From Podospora pseudocomata (Eukaryota > Ascomycota > Sordariomycetes > Sordariales > Podosporaceae), in assembly GCF_035222375.1 (NCBI RefSeq), contig NW_026946363.1:6758001-6822000 (forward strand): a DNA stretch of 64,000 nucleotides, in the 5' to 3' direction. Below the pieces are notes generated by a model that was not told where the DNA came from, searched no databases, and worked only from the letters and a program-made list of their open reading frames with translations. Position numbers and translations under genes: made by a program. Positions 11,621-22,007 of the stretch are shown here, piece after piece (the first letter of the stretch is position 1; every line of letters begins with the position of its first letter).

Positions 11621-12320
11621 GGTTACAACTGGGACCTGGGACAATTTATTCATCTTTTTTGTATGCTTTCCGCAGCTTCTTGCATATCTGGAACCTCGTA
11701 CCCGGTGATCTCTTCCACCGTGCCCTTTCCCCCTCCAGGATGGCGACTTGATTCTCCAATCCCAGAGGATCTGGCCAATGCCCTCAAGCTCTTTCCCAAA
11801 CATGCAATATTGTGTCTCGCCGGGATACCGACCCTAACATCACCAGGCAAGTGCAGATTCTCGGCAGGATGTGAACTTGTGTTCGGCAGTGTGTCAGGTA
11901 AGGGTGCTTACATAGCTGCTATTGCGCTCGGGGAGTGCCGGCGTCCACTAGTGGCATGCAAACACAATCTGTACACTTGTTGCAAAATTCACCTCGCTCC
12001 AAAAGCATCCACGACATACTCGCCCGTGTTGGCGTCAGACATCTGGCTGCCCATTGTTCGTTGGTAAGAGATATGTTTGGGAAGCTGATTGTTTCCCGTC
12101 ATCGCGGTAATTTTGAAGTGTGACATATATCAGCTACTTATCACTATAGCCGAGTCTCTCTGCCTCTCTGCCTCATGCACTCTCATAGCTTGATCCAGCC
12201 GTTCTACAATCTTCGATGCGGAAAAGTGTGCCTTTCTTGGACTCGATGAAATGCTGGAGAAAATCGGGCGCTTTATCGTTATAGTTGTTGTTTTGACCTT
12301 GCATACGAGAACAATTTATG
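11621..12320. other. unassigned, possibly a decayed gene
   Basis: Several overlapping frames of 60-135 codons on both strands (for example 11,663-12,067 plus) show no recognisable domain. Codon patterns change frame repeatedly, as expected for a decayed gene. I cannot name a function. Confidence 0.3.
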
Positions 12321-12714
12321 TTAGATACGCTCGGCGATCTCAGAGTTATGAGTACTAACATTTTGGATACTAAGCGGAGGGAGGCATGGTTTAGGGGGGC
12401 CGCGACGTTGCGCCGAGGTTCGGCAGGGAGCCTGCTGCCTGATACGAGTTCCCTGTGCCTCCCTTACCCGTCTCTTAATATCATCTTTTAAGGTCTCCAA
12501 TCCATGCTCATTCATTATTTTACTGGTAAGAGGCTCGGAAAGCTCAAAGTCGATAGCAACGATCCTCTGATGAACACGTAGAAAGTTGTGGAGCCTTGGA
12601 TCCCCATGAAGAACCCCCTTTTCCGTAAACAGGTCGTACATTCCCGGATTTCCTCAAGAAGGAGAGGATTATTTAGGTCTTTAATTGGGAGATAGAGTAG
12701 CGATACCTCTTTCA
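12321..12714 (-). pseudogene. C-terminal remnant of a protein-kinase-like gene
   Basis: The minus strand encodes a kinase-fold C-lobe: GVLHGDPRLHNFL (catalytic loop with Asp and Asn), then VAIDFELSEPL (metal-binding DFE). This is the small-molecule/fungal kinase-like pattern. The upstream part (YLPIKDLNNPLLLEEIRE) lies in another frame; a one-base frameshift near 12,640 joins them. Coding sequence stops at 12,715, where LTR-like sequence begins, so the N-lobe is gone. Ends at a stop at 12,321. Confidence 0.6.
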
Positions 12715-13071
12715 TGTGACGAACCCCTCTCCAGAACCTCTGAAAGAGATACTGGTGGAAGGCACTTCTGAACAATCCTGGTTCGGTACAGCTAAACAGT
12801 GTACAGCAAATGGGTTGTCTCAATCACAATAGTCTTGATACCAACAACTGTGACCTGAATTGCATACTGTGGAACTGTCTATCTACACCAGCCAGTTCCT
12901 CCGTATATATAGACCGGTTTATCACCATTATCACTTGTCGTTCACCGAAGGCTGGTGATAATCGTGATTATCACCCTTGGCACTAGTGATAATACGACTT
13001 CCCCACTTTTCCTGTTCCAGTGGTTGGACGGGTCGCGCCCCGCGCTCCCCACTTATGTCAGGTCCGTGACA
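12715..13071 (-). repeat. solo LTR-like copy (TATA-GGAGGAACTGG family)
   Basis: Plus-strand boundaries TGTGACGAACCCC...CCGTGACA, so the element reads TGTCACGG...GTTCGTCACA on the minus strand. It shares the GAACTGTCTATCTACACC / TCCTCCGTATATATAGACC core with copies at 27,659-27,895, 34,525-36,164 and 36,250-36,691. Internal parts diverge between copies. No target duplication is visible (TTTCA left, CTAAT right). Confidence 0.65.
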
Positions 13072-13278
13072 CTAATTCAGGTAAGTAAATCCTGAGCAAT
13101 CTGTAAGCAAAGTAAGTAGAAAGTGAGCAGACTGGAGCCGAAGATGAGCCGGTCCTGAGCTCCGCTTGATTTAGTTTGGATAAGGCGGCGAGAAGTCACG
13201 TGGCAAATTGTGAGCATATTCCGGTGTTGTTACAGCTATATATAAACTCCATGAAGTATGCCCATGTAGGGTGGTACT

Positions 13279-13516
13279 TGTAACGGGCTGAGCCTGGCAT
13301 GGACCTCGGCAACCCTCGGCCCTGGTGAAGCTATTCCCAGAACGCACAGACCACTACTCCAGAACCTTCTATCACCGCACACTGGCCAACACGCTCAGCC
13401 ATATCAGAGGCTCATGTTGACAAACCTTCTCTTTCTCTTTTCCTTTTCTTCTTCAAGTTCAGTGTACTCGTAGAGTCGTCACCAGATAGTTGCAATACAC
13501 TCCTGGGACCGTTACA
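13279..13516 (+). repeat. 5' LTR of gypsy element 2
   Basis: 238 bp with 8-bp inverted termini TGTAACGG/CCGTTACA. Differs from the 3' LTR by three transitions at about 13,364-13,382 and one in the pyrimidine tract near 13,431. Confidence 0.93.
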
Positions 13517-13753
13517 TTACACTGAACTTCCTCTTCTTCAGCGAGTTTGAGGTTTGGGCACAGCGGCCCAACAACGCAGCGAAGCGGTGTCCATATTGCA
13601 CATCCGCAGTGTTAGAAATTCTCGGCACACGGGCCGAGGAATTGTCAAGGTTGCCTCAGAGCAACCAGCGAGAAAGCTGAGAAATCAGCAGCGAGAAAAG
13701 CTGGAAGACCAGTAGCGAGAAACCCACGGTCCATACCAACCACACACACGATT

Positions 13754-15706
13754 ATGGCGTCGAACGAGATGAACACGGATGCTCAGCCTGAGGAATCCCA
13801 GATGGCTCAGCTCATGCAGCAGCTTGTGACTCAATTGTCCACCATCCAAGCGGAGAGAGCACAAGAGCGAGCCCAGTTTGCTCAGCAACTGGCAGATATC
13901 CAAGCCGAACAGAGAAACGAACGCAAAGCCAGCCGCGCTCAGATTCGAGCTTTACAAGAGACCGTCACCTCCTTACAAAAAGCACTACCACCCGCAACAC
14001 TCTCGACCACAAACCCAACCGAGACTGTTAGCACCTACACGCCTGAGGAACCATCATCAGCACAAATCACGACAAATGCCATGAGGAGGAAGCCAATCCT
14101 CCCAGACCCCCCCAAGTTCAATGGGTCCCGTCTCAACTTCCGTGCATGGTACTTAGAAATGAAGAACAAGCTGTCCGTGGACGGTCCCGCGTTGGGATCT
14201 CCACCTGACCAGTTCGCCTACATATACTCGAGACTGGAAAGCACCCCCCAAAACATGACCATTGCTTTTGTAGAGCGTGGAGGAACGGATGGAACACACG
14301 ATCCGCAACAATACCTAAAGTACCTCAACGAGTGTTACGGTGACCCAAACACCCAGTCGAGAGCGATCGACCGGTTGAGGAATTTGCGACAGAAAGAAAA
14401 CGAGAGCTTTGGAACTTTCTTGCCGAGATTCGAGAAGGAGCTTGCAGATGCTGATGGAGGGAGCTGGTCAGATGCTGTACGAATCAACTATCTAGAAGGA
14501 GCCCTGAACACTAAGATAAGGGAACGGTTGGTCGGATGCCTGGACAACCCCAGAAACTATGGCGAGTTCATCAAAATGCTCCAAATCCTGAGTTCAAAGA
14601 TCGATAGCTTCGAGTTTTCTAAGAAGATTCACGCCCGGACACGGTCCCCACTATATGATTCGAGGCCACACAAGCAAGAGATCGGGCAGAGTTCAGAATC
14701 AAAGACGACGGACGAGATGGAATGGGAACCTACAAGAATCAATCAAGCTATCCAAAAAGCGAACAGAGAACTGCGAGGGAAGCGTGCCAAGTGGGTTGAC
14801 CAAATTGAGATCGACCACCGCAAGAGCGAAGGACGCTGTTTGAGATGTGGAAGAACGGGGTGCAGGATAAATAAATGCCCCCTTTTACCGGCCAAGCGCC
14901 CACAGCCAACCATCGACACGAGAGTTGGGAAATCTAAGCCAGTACTGCAGGCCGAAGTCGAAGAAGAAGATGAAGAATACTTACGCTCCTACACAACCTA
15001 TTGGCAAGACGACTGGGCTGCACTTCTCCCGATAGCTATGCTAGCGATTAATAACCGCGATGCAACCTCGACCGCCATCAGCCCCTTCTTTATGACCCAC
15101 GGCTACAATGTTGATCTCCTGGGTCTAGTCGGTGCAAAAGAACCCCTAAGGACTACAGGGAAGTCACCAATTGCTCGGGGAGAAGCTTTTGTAGCCCGGC
15201 TACGAGAAGCAACAGAAGTAGCCCAAGTAACAATGGCCTCAGCTCAAGAACGTCAGGAAGAGTACGCCAATAGAGCTCGTCAGACAGCTGAACAATTCCG
15301 TGTTGGGGACAAGGTATGGCTACGATTAAAGCATATCAAGACAGATAGACCCTCGGCGAAACTCGATTGGCTAAACGCTAAGTATACTGTCACTGAGCTG
15401 GTCGGCTCCCATGCTTGTCGGTTGGATACTCCACCGGGGATTCATAACGTCTTCCACGTTATGCTATTAAAAAGGGCAGCGGAAGACCCTCTACCATCAC
15501 AGCAACAGGACGACACTCAGCCCCCAGCGCTGATCGGAAGCAACGACGATGGAGAAGAAGAAGCGGAGTGGCAAGTGGAGGAGATCTTGGAGGCAAAGAA
15601 GGTGAGGGGAAGGACAAGGCTCCTAGTGAAATGGTCTGGTTATGCTAAGCCTACATGGGAGCCCCTGAGTAATTTCGAGGAAACGGAGGCGTTGGATATA
15701 TTTTGA
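13754..15706 (+). CDS. Gag-integrase C-terminus-chromodomain fusion protein
   Basis: An uninterrupted frame of 650 codons. Residues ~1-90 are a Gln/Glu-rich coiled coil. Residues ~115-300 are Gag (PKFNGSRLNFRAWYLEMKNKL; FVERGGTDGTHDP). Residues ~369-383 are a zinc knuckle RCLRCGRTGCRINKC in which the usual His is Cys. At about residue 410 (15,000) the sequence jumps into the C-terminal part of integrase (QDDWAALLPIAMLAINN), followed by the GPY/F-like segment (VGDKVWLRLKHIK) and a chromodomain (~590-645: WQVEEILEAKK, LLVKWSGYAKPTWEPLSN). Protease, RT, RNase H and the integrase core with its catalytic acidic residues are missing at one in-frame junction. The protein could still package RNA and bind chromatin; whether it is expressed is unknown. 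Confidence 0.85.
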   Translation: MASNEMNTDAQPEESQMAQLMQQLVTQLSTIQAERAQERAQFAQQLADIQAEQRNERKASRAQIRALQETVTSLQKALPPATLSTTNPTETVSTYTPEEPSSAQITTNAMRRKPILPDPPKFNGSRLNFRAWYLEMKNKLSVDGPALGSPPDQFAYIYSRLESTPQNMTIAFVERGGTDGTHDPQQYLKYLNECYGDPNTQSRAIDRLRNLRQKENESFGTFLPRFEKELADADGGSWSDAVRINYLEGALNTKIRERLVGCLDNPRNYGEFIKMLQILSSKIDSFEFSKKIHARTRSPLYDSRPHKQEIGQSSESKTTDEMEWEPTRINQAIQKANRELRGKRAKWVDQIEIDHRKSEGRCLRCGRTGCRINKCPLLPAKRPQPTIDTRVGKSKPVLQAEVEEEDEEYLRSYTTYWQDDWAALLPIAMLAINNRDATSTAISPFFMTHGYNVDLLGLVGAKEPLRTTGKSPIARGEAFVARLREATEVAQVTMASAQERQEEYANRARQTAEQFRVGDKVWLRLKHIKTDRPSAKLDWLNAKYTVTELVGSHACRLDTPPGIHNVFHVMLLKRAAEDPLPSQQQDDTQPPALIGSNDDGEEEAEWQVEEILEAKKVRGRTRLLVKWSGYAKPTWEPLSNFEETEALDIF

Positions 15707-15766
15707 GGAGAAGTATGGAAAGATCTCTTCCCCCTGATCGGACACCTTGGGAGAGGAGGGGGGTAT

Positions 15767-16004
15767 TGTAACGGGCTGAGCCTGGCATGGACCTCGGCAA
15801 CCCTCGGCCCTGGTGAAGCTATTCCCAGAACGCACAGACCACTACTCCAGAACCTTCCATCACCGCGCACTAGCCAACACGCTCAGCCATATCAGAGGCT
15901 CATGTTGACAAACCTTCTCTCTCTCTTTTCCTTTTCTTCTTCAAGTTCAGTGTACTCGTAGAGTCGTCACCAGATAGTTGCAATACACTCCTGGGACCGT
16001 TACA
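15767..16004 (+). repeat. 3' LTR of gypsy element 2
   Basis: Direct repeat of 13279-13516, followed at once by the GTACT target duplication copy. Confidence 0.93.
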
Positions 16005-16009
16005 GTACT

Positions 16010-18275
16010 GGTTATCATGGTACGTATGATTAGATAGATAGATGCATTCAGGTTGAAACCCCGGTGGAAGACAGTAGGAAGGCTTTTCGGCCAAATTCTG
16101 AGGAGATGTAAAGTGATTGGGGAAAGCTATTGGAGTGTAAAGAGATAATAATTACAAGGAAATACGCATAACGTTATCCAGCTTCTCTGCCCACGTAATT
16201 ATTCCAAACATTACCCCTTTTATCCCCACAACCGTATCCCTTTCCACCATTAGCCCTGTTGAAAAAAACATCCAATTATCTCCATCCCTTTGGGAACCTC
16301 GCAATCTGTGCCAACATAATTCATAGAAAACAAACAAAAGGTGTTAATCCTCTAACATGCCCCTCATGAATCGGTACCCTCAATTAGGTATCATCATCAG
16401 CGTTAACCTCATAATCATCCTCTTCGTACACCTCCCGCCAAAAGTCGGCACCGCACATTTTTGAGAGAGACGATCCTGCTCGGGCAGACAGTTCCACTTG
16501 AGCTCAAGGAGATAGTGACGCAACCAATATTGCAACCGTCGTCGTCCACATGAAATGCAAGGTGGTGGTGGTGTCATGGACACGCAACCAAGTGTTGACA
16601 GGTGAGAAACGCCGGTAAGGGCTGCGTAGCAATGGATTCAACAGCCAACGTAGGCGTGAGACGGTAGTATCGGGTGCAGCACCCGCCGATAGGTCGGACA
16701 GACGAGTTGGTCGGTGCTGTATATGTTGTAGTATCTATCGGCTGTGAGTTTCAAGCAGTAGGTGAGATCGTGCATATGATACAAGAGTAGTCCGAATCAA
16801 CACGCTCCCTTTTCGCAAGCATCGCAAAGCGAGACAGAGCTGGCTACGACTGCGCTGCAGCCATGCTTGAGGCTGTGGTCGCAGAGCTTGTCGGACATTG
16901 AGCGAGCGTGGTTGGTGTCTGGTAGATATAATGGTTCAGAACGCGCGAGGGTGTGATGTACGGTGGTATTGGTGGGCTGACAGACTCGAAGATCGACCAG
17001 GTCTTGGTTTGATATAAAACGAAAGTGTGTCGATCCCAACAGAGCGAGCTGAGGTTCGAGCCGGACTGGCGATGGAGAAATGAAGGAGGGTGGACCTGCG
17101 ATGATCATCCACCGGCTTTATATTCACCTCTATACCTCGCAGCGAATTACTCAACCCACCCTTCTCACAGCCTTCTGCCAACACAAAATCACCCTTCTTC
17201 TTCGTCACATCTCATGCCCTCCATCCTGCAACGGGGAAATCACCCCCATGCACGATTGCAGTCTTTAGTTGGGGGTACTCTGACTTCACTTCGCCGTCCA
17301 GCTGCGTCAACCTGCACTGTATCGACCTATTCGTCCAACTGCATGACCAGATGGAAGGGATGGGATGTGGAAGGAGTCAGAAAAGAGCGGTCCAAGATAG
17401 GTACCCCACCTTGGTTATCCAGACGCAATCTAAACCGCGCGATGATACCACCCCTCCTCGATGCACTCGGCCCTTCCAGGCTTTTCGTTACCCCCAGCTT
17501 GCGCCACAAGTCAGGCGGTGGTTTCTGGCTCGTGTCTCCTAATTCCCGATAGGGCTCGTCCTACTTGCTCGCATTCGTACCATGTTGTGAGCTCCATGTT
17601 ATATGCAGATGATTGGACATTCTGATGTGCCGAGAACTGGGTATTTTGGCATGCGGCCGCCCTCCCGCTTCCTGGTAACGAGAGTATCTTGTTGTGACTA
17701 GTTTGTGATATGATGCATCGCCCATTGCGTCCAATGGCCCGGTTATAGAGTGGACGGCGCATTTCTCTGCCCCCCAAGAGTGGGATGAGGTTCCTTTCAT
17801 GCAATGTCGGTGGTGATGGAGTTTAGGGTAGGATAGCGCCTCGACAATACCAACCTGGAAGGTACCTAAGCTGTGCGATTCATACCATCAGGATGCACGT
17901 TGTTAATGTCTTTCATCTGGAAAGATCCATGAAAAGAAAGAGACTGTTGTCAGGTATGTCCGGCCGTTCCCGAGCACCCAGGCAACCTTGGCAGCTGGCT
18001 TCCATTGTCACACATGATAGTAAGCGGAGAACTGCCGAGAATTGCTTGAGATGTATGGGGTTTCTGCAAGAAATATTAGAGAGATATCATGCTCACAGCA
18101 GAATCGTGGGGGTCATGCGGGACCCATATTCCAACAGCAATTGGCCAGAAAAGACCGAAAACAGGGGAATATTCTAATCAATTGGGTAGAAGCGTTGTGC
18201 TTGGGCTGAATTGTGGATCCTTGAGCGAAAACCAAAACCAAATGAAGGCAGAAATAAAAACTGTGAAAAAGGAGA
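16010..18275. other. intergenic, no firm gene
   Basis: About 2.2 kb without a recognisable domain. A tiny frame at 16,898-16,797 (minus, 33 codons, five Cys) is the only item that looks protein-like. Frames around 17,025-17,552 overlap on both strands and show no domain. Confidence 0.35.
16797..16898 (-). CDS. possible Cys-rich micro-ORF
   Basis: ATG-initiated frame of 33 residues beginning MSDKLCDHSLKHGC and ending CDACEKGAC, with Cys at 6, 14, 25, 28 and 33. It lacks a signal peptide. It could be the last exon of a larger gene whose frame continues upstream without a stop, or chance. No family recognised. Confidence 0.2.
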   Translation of the reverse strand: MSDKLCDHSLKHGCSAVVASSVSLCDACEKGAC

Positions 18276-18367
18276 CTCGGATACCGGGAGTCGAACCCGG
18301 GGCTGTTGAGAGAACAGACACTTCTGAGAAGTGAGAGTCAACGATGTTACCGCTACACCATACCCGA
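18276..18367 (-). tRNA. tRNA-Glu (anticodon CUC) with intron
   Basis: On the minus strand the acceptor TCGGGTA pairs with TATCCGA plus discriminator G. The A-box region reads TGGTGTAGCGG, the anticodon loop CTCTCAC carries CTC at 34-36, the anticodon stem is GTTGA/TCAAC, and the T-arm is CCGGG-TTCGACT-CCCGG. An intron of about 21 nt (CTTCTCAGAAG...) sits just after position 37, the standard place for nuclear tRNA introns. TTTTT eight bases past the 3' end is a pol III terminator. Confidence 0.88.
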
Positions 18368-18893
18368 CGAGGATGGTTCCGATTGGATTACGATAATCCT
18401 GGGTGGAACCCAGGCCTATGTATGCCCATGACTCGCAACTTTCACCCACTGCAAGTCCCCCAAGCCAATGGCGCTGACGAACCATCAAAGAGCAACAACA
18501 TGTCTGCGAACCTTGAAGGATAGCTCTCAGAGAGACTGGGGAGTGCATGGGACACTCTGACCTCCACCTTGGCATGCATCAGAAATGAGCGAGAGGGTGT
18601 GATTCCTGTGTAGAATGTGGTATTACATATGCTACTTAAGACCTTGCTGACCATAAAACCAGATGTGGTTGTCCCGCCCCTCCACTTCTCGATCCCATCC
18701 TGCACAATGCTCTGGTGGTGGTGTGTGGCTCTCGACTCTGATTGGTGTTGCCCCCAAGTATCAACTTCGTGGGTTGGGCGTGGGCGATGGTTGACTTGAA
18801 TGCGACTTTGATGGGCATCCCATTGCTCCGAGGAGGCGTGTGGTATTCCCGCTGCCATGTTTTCTTGACTCGAGAAAAGGATGAGCGCTATGA
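18368..18893. other. intergenic, no gene recognised
   Basis: Overlapping short frames on both strands without domains. Probably shared regulatory DNA between the tRNA and the next small gene. Confidence 0.4.
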
Positions 18894-19208
18894 CTAGCGG
18901 GTGGCAGCCGAGTCGAGCTTATAGCCTGGCGTTGGCATCGGAATTCTTGAGAGTTTACAAGCTCGAATTGCCCTCCCTTCTTCGCGTCCTTTCTGTGTAG
19001 TAGAAGACAAAGGTGCGTCTTTGACTGATTCCGGAGGTTGTGCGTCGAAAGACGCCAGGTAAACCAAAGCTATAGCCCATAAGCCGAGAAACAAGAAAAG
19101 AGGAGCGGCGCGGGTTATGAACAATGTCAGGCGTTGAGACCGAGTTAAATCTATCGCACGTGCGAAGTTGACCGCTTCTGACGAAAGATATCTGACAGGG
19201 GCATTCAT
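18894..19208 (-). CDS. small single-pass membrane protein, hypothetical
   Basis: From the ATG at 19,208 the frame encodes 104 residues. A hydrophobic helix lies at residues ~35-55 (LFITRAAPLFLFLGLWAIALVY in two halves) after a charged amphipathic N-terminus. The tail is polar and basic (TTQKGREEGRAIRACK). No signal cleavage site or named domain is seen. A single-exon fungal membrane protein is plausible; function unknown. A chance frame cannot be excluded. Confidence 0.4.
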   Translation of the reverse strand: MNAPVRYLSSEAVNFARAIDLTRSQRLTLFITRAAPLFLFLGLWAIALVYLASFDAQPPESVKDAPLSSTTQKGREEGRAIRACKLSRIPMPTPGYKLDSAATR

Positions 19209-19832
19209 GGTCGTGGTGACGGGCAAAAGGTGCTGCTGTTGTGCCAAAAATGAGGGTTCTCTTCCAGTGACGGCAAGGTGCAGGGCTCAATAATAGAATG
19301 TGGTCGAAGCCGCAGCATATTTAAGAGCTCTTACTTGGGACGGGGTCGGCTCAACAGCTGACAGCCATCAGAGAGATTAGCTTCATGTTGTGGTCAAGAA
19401 GTGGCTCCTGAACCACCGGAATCTACAACGGTAAGCAGCTTCCACTGCGAAATTTGCACACTGGAGACCGATTGGCTCTGAAGCTAACGACTCGTGAACG
19501 AATTTGTCTCAGAAATGCCGCAGAGACAACGAATAACATCCCCTGCGTCTGGTTCTGCTCCAAGGTTCCCTTCTCACTGCCCCTGAACCGGTTTTCGCTA
19601 TCCCTGGTTATCAGACACGCCTTCGACGCAGTAAGCCACCATCATTGCCACTAAAGAGCTGGTGACGCTGTTGGTGCAGCATACGCCAGTGACCAAGAAG
19701 CCGTGTATCGCGATGTGGCGACGGGAACCGGCGAGCCGGCTTGGTCATAAGTCGCCGTCGTAACTACGGATTGTTGGATCCTATCTCCTTGATCAGAACC
19801 ATCCCAAACCATGATAAGAGTGCAACCAGTAC

Positions 19833-20924
19833 TCACCAACTGCTCCAACGTGTTGCAGTTGTTGGTCCGGTGACTGGACCCAGAGCGACTTGAGTAGTCT
19901 CGAGCCACGCACCCGACCAGACGGTAGGCCCTATTAAAAAAATGGTCAGCACCTGACAGTGAAAGCTGGAACTGTAGATATTGACTGACCTGGGATTTTA
20001 TAGGTGCTAGCATCGGTGCACGGGGCGAGGGGGGCGCGTTCAGTCGAGCAATAAATCTGAACCGAGCGTCAGTGAGTTCATGTGTTCAGAATTACCTTGA
20101 AACATACGTTGTAATGAACTCCTGGATCATCGTATTTGTAGGCTCCTGGGAAGGAGACTCCCTCCGGGAGCTCCACGGTGCCATCACCAACCACTTCGAT
20201 TTGGACGCAGTTTGGATAGAACTGAGCACCACGCCGCGAGTTCTGGTCAAACCGAGCGTCCGCCTCATGGAGACCAACCATCTCAGCACGAATCAGATAG
20301 CTGCCAAAGTCAGCATCGGCTTGCATCACTGCTATGAGGCCAAGACTCACAAACCAGCTTTCAAGTTTGCCGGAATACGGAAGTTCATGAGTCCATTGTT
20401 GGCCTTGATGTCCCATGTCGTTGCCCACTTTCCTGGGGAGAAAGGTGTTGGCCCAAGCTCATACAGTCCCTTTTCCCAAATCTTGACAAAAGAGTTCTCG
20501 GTTGGCGGATCAGGTGTGAGATAGACAAGCGCAGGGCCATGGTGACTGAAGTCAATCACGTCGTCCGCAATCGTGCGATTGTTGTGATGCCAATCGAGGG
20601 TGATGTTGTCTCCGGGGGCCACCTTGATAGTGTGAGGGACTTGGTTGTCTCCCAAAACATTGCAGCGCATGTCGATGGAGTTCAGGTCCTTGACTGGGGA
20701 ATTGGAGTACCCCCTCGGAGGAGGACCGTTATATGCTGGTGTGCGAATGCCGTTGAAGGTCCCCTGGTCCACACCATTGACGAACACACCCTTCATTGGT
20801 TAGTCTCCTGGTTATGTCGAGTGCGAAGGGGGGGGCATACCCAGATGAACACATGAGCCTGAGCCACGCCCACATTGCTCACTGCCACTGCAGCCGCGAG
20901 AACGGCTTGAGACTTGAACTTCAT
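19833..20924 (-). CDS. AA9 lytic polysaccharide monooxygenase
   Basis: Five exons are inferred: 20924-20841, 20790-20351, 20300-20108, 20056-19990 and 19930-19833, about 293 residues. A signal peptide (MKFKSQAVLAAAVAV...AQA) is followed directly by His24, the N-terminal His of the mature enzyme that forms half the copper histidine brace. The second brace His lies in VIDFSHHGPALVYL and the axial Tyr in GAQFYPNCVQIEV. Cys residues MRCNV and PNCVQ form the usual disulfide. AA9 enzymes oxidatively cleave cellulose and hemicellulose outside the cell using an electron donor and H2O2 or O2. There is no carbohydrate-binding module. The C-terminus is the least certain part: a GTGAGT donor overlaps the TGA, so one further exon is possible. 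Confidence 0.88.
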
Positions 20925-22007
20925 GATTCACAATTGCAGCTAGGACCTTGATACTCAACAAGATACCCCGATGGATCCAAACAAGAAAGAAGCGCCCTCG
21001 TCATTTACATATACACGGCATCAACACAGCCAGGGAGGACCCCTTCACGCAACGGGTGCAGCATCTTCCGTCGCTTTACGCCGAGAGCTTCTTAATATCG
21101 AGCGGGCCGTGGTAGCCGAGGGTGTTTAGCCGGATGGTCAACCTCAAGCTTCTCAAAAAGTATGCTGGCCAGCAACAACCCGATAAGCTCCCAGCTCATC
21201 ATTTCAACAGCAGGTAGATCTCGAGGGGCAGTGGGGCCATACTGGGTGTCGTGGTAGGTGTGAGGTCCTCAGATGTCAGAATGTATCTTGGAGGGGTATA
21301 CTTGACTTCAACAAAGGCCTCAGACCGATATGCCCCAGGAAGCTTATCTCTCAACCAAGGCCAGCTACCCATCACGGTAGGAGCAATCCTATGAAGCGGA
21401 ACGAGATGGGACCGAAAGAGCGGTGCGTGCCGCGGCTGGCAAATCGTTGTGACGAGAGAGGTATTCGTAACTGAGTCCGTATGGCCCACCGGGCTGTAAG
21501 ACACCGAACGTAAAGTCGAGAACCCGTTTGCATGGCCAAACAGTGAAATACCGGGTGGGGCTTACGCGCTTCGATCGACATGGGGTGTGGGGTGTTGGAA
21601 ACAGTCGGCATCGGCTCCGACACCGTCAAACTGAAGAGGAAACGGGGTTGTCCAAGCGGCCCGTTCTACGGGAGCACCCCGCCCATGGAAGAGCTGTTGA
21701 ATCCCAGGTGCGGGGGAATTTGCACCCCGAGCTTCGGCCACTAACGGCACCGAGTGCGTGATGCTTAGCAAGCTCCATTTGTCACCCGGATGGTGTTCTC
21801 GATAGCGCCATATGACGAAATCCGTTCCCTTTTGTCAGCAACCAGGACTTTTGCGCCAATTCGAATGACTTCAAAAAGTGGTTTGGGCGCCTTGAACCAA
21901 GAATCGGCAAAATCACCAACGTCTCCACCTCTCAAAACCCTACTTTGACGACGAGCCCCTGATACCGGCAGCCAGCAGCAAGACAACAATCACAGAATAT
22001 ATACAAA
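20925..22007. other. intergenic region between divergent LPMO and GST genes
   Basis: A 1.08-kb spacer between the start codons of two divergently transcribed genes. Reading frames inside it lack domains. It probably holds both promoters. Confidence 0.45.

Larger units (their letters stand above)
13279..16004 (+). mobile_element. internally deleted Ty3/gypsy chromovirus with intact ends
   Basis: Two 238-bp LTRs (13279-13516, 15767-16004; TGTAACGGGC...CCGTTACA) differ at four positions, all transitions. The element is flanked by a perfect 5-bp target duplication GTACT (13274-13278 and 16005-16009). Total length is 2,726 bp, roughly half a normal chromovirus. A purine tract GGGAGAGGAGGGGGG precedes the 3' LTR. 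Protease, reverse transcriptase, RNase H and the integrase catalytic core are absent, yet the single reading frame is open. It would need enzymes from a full-length relative to move. Confidence 0.93.

Noticed and set aside
13279-16004. Possibility that the gag-chromodomain frame is a domesticated host gene
   Set aside because: Paired LTRs, polypurine tract and exact target duplication show it is still within a mobile element; no evidence of host use.
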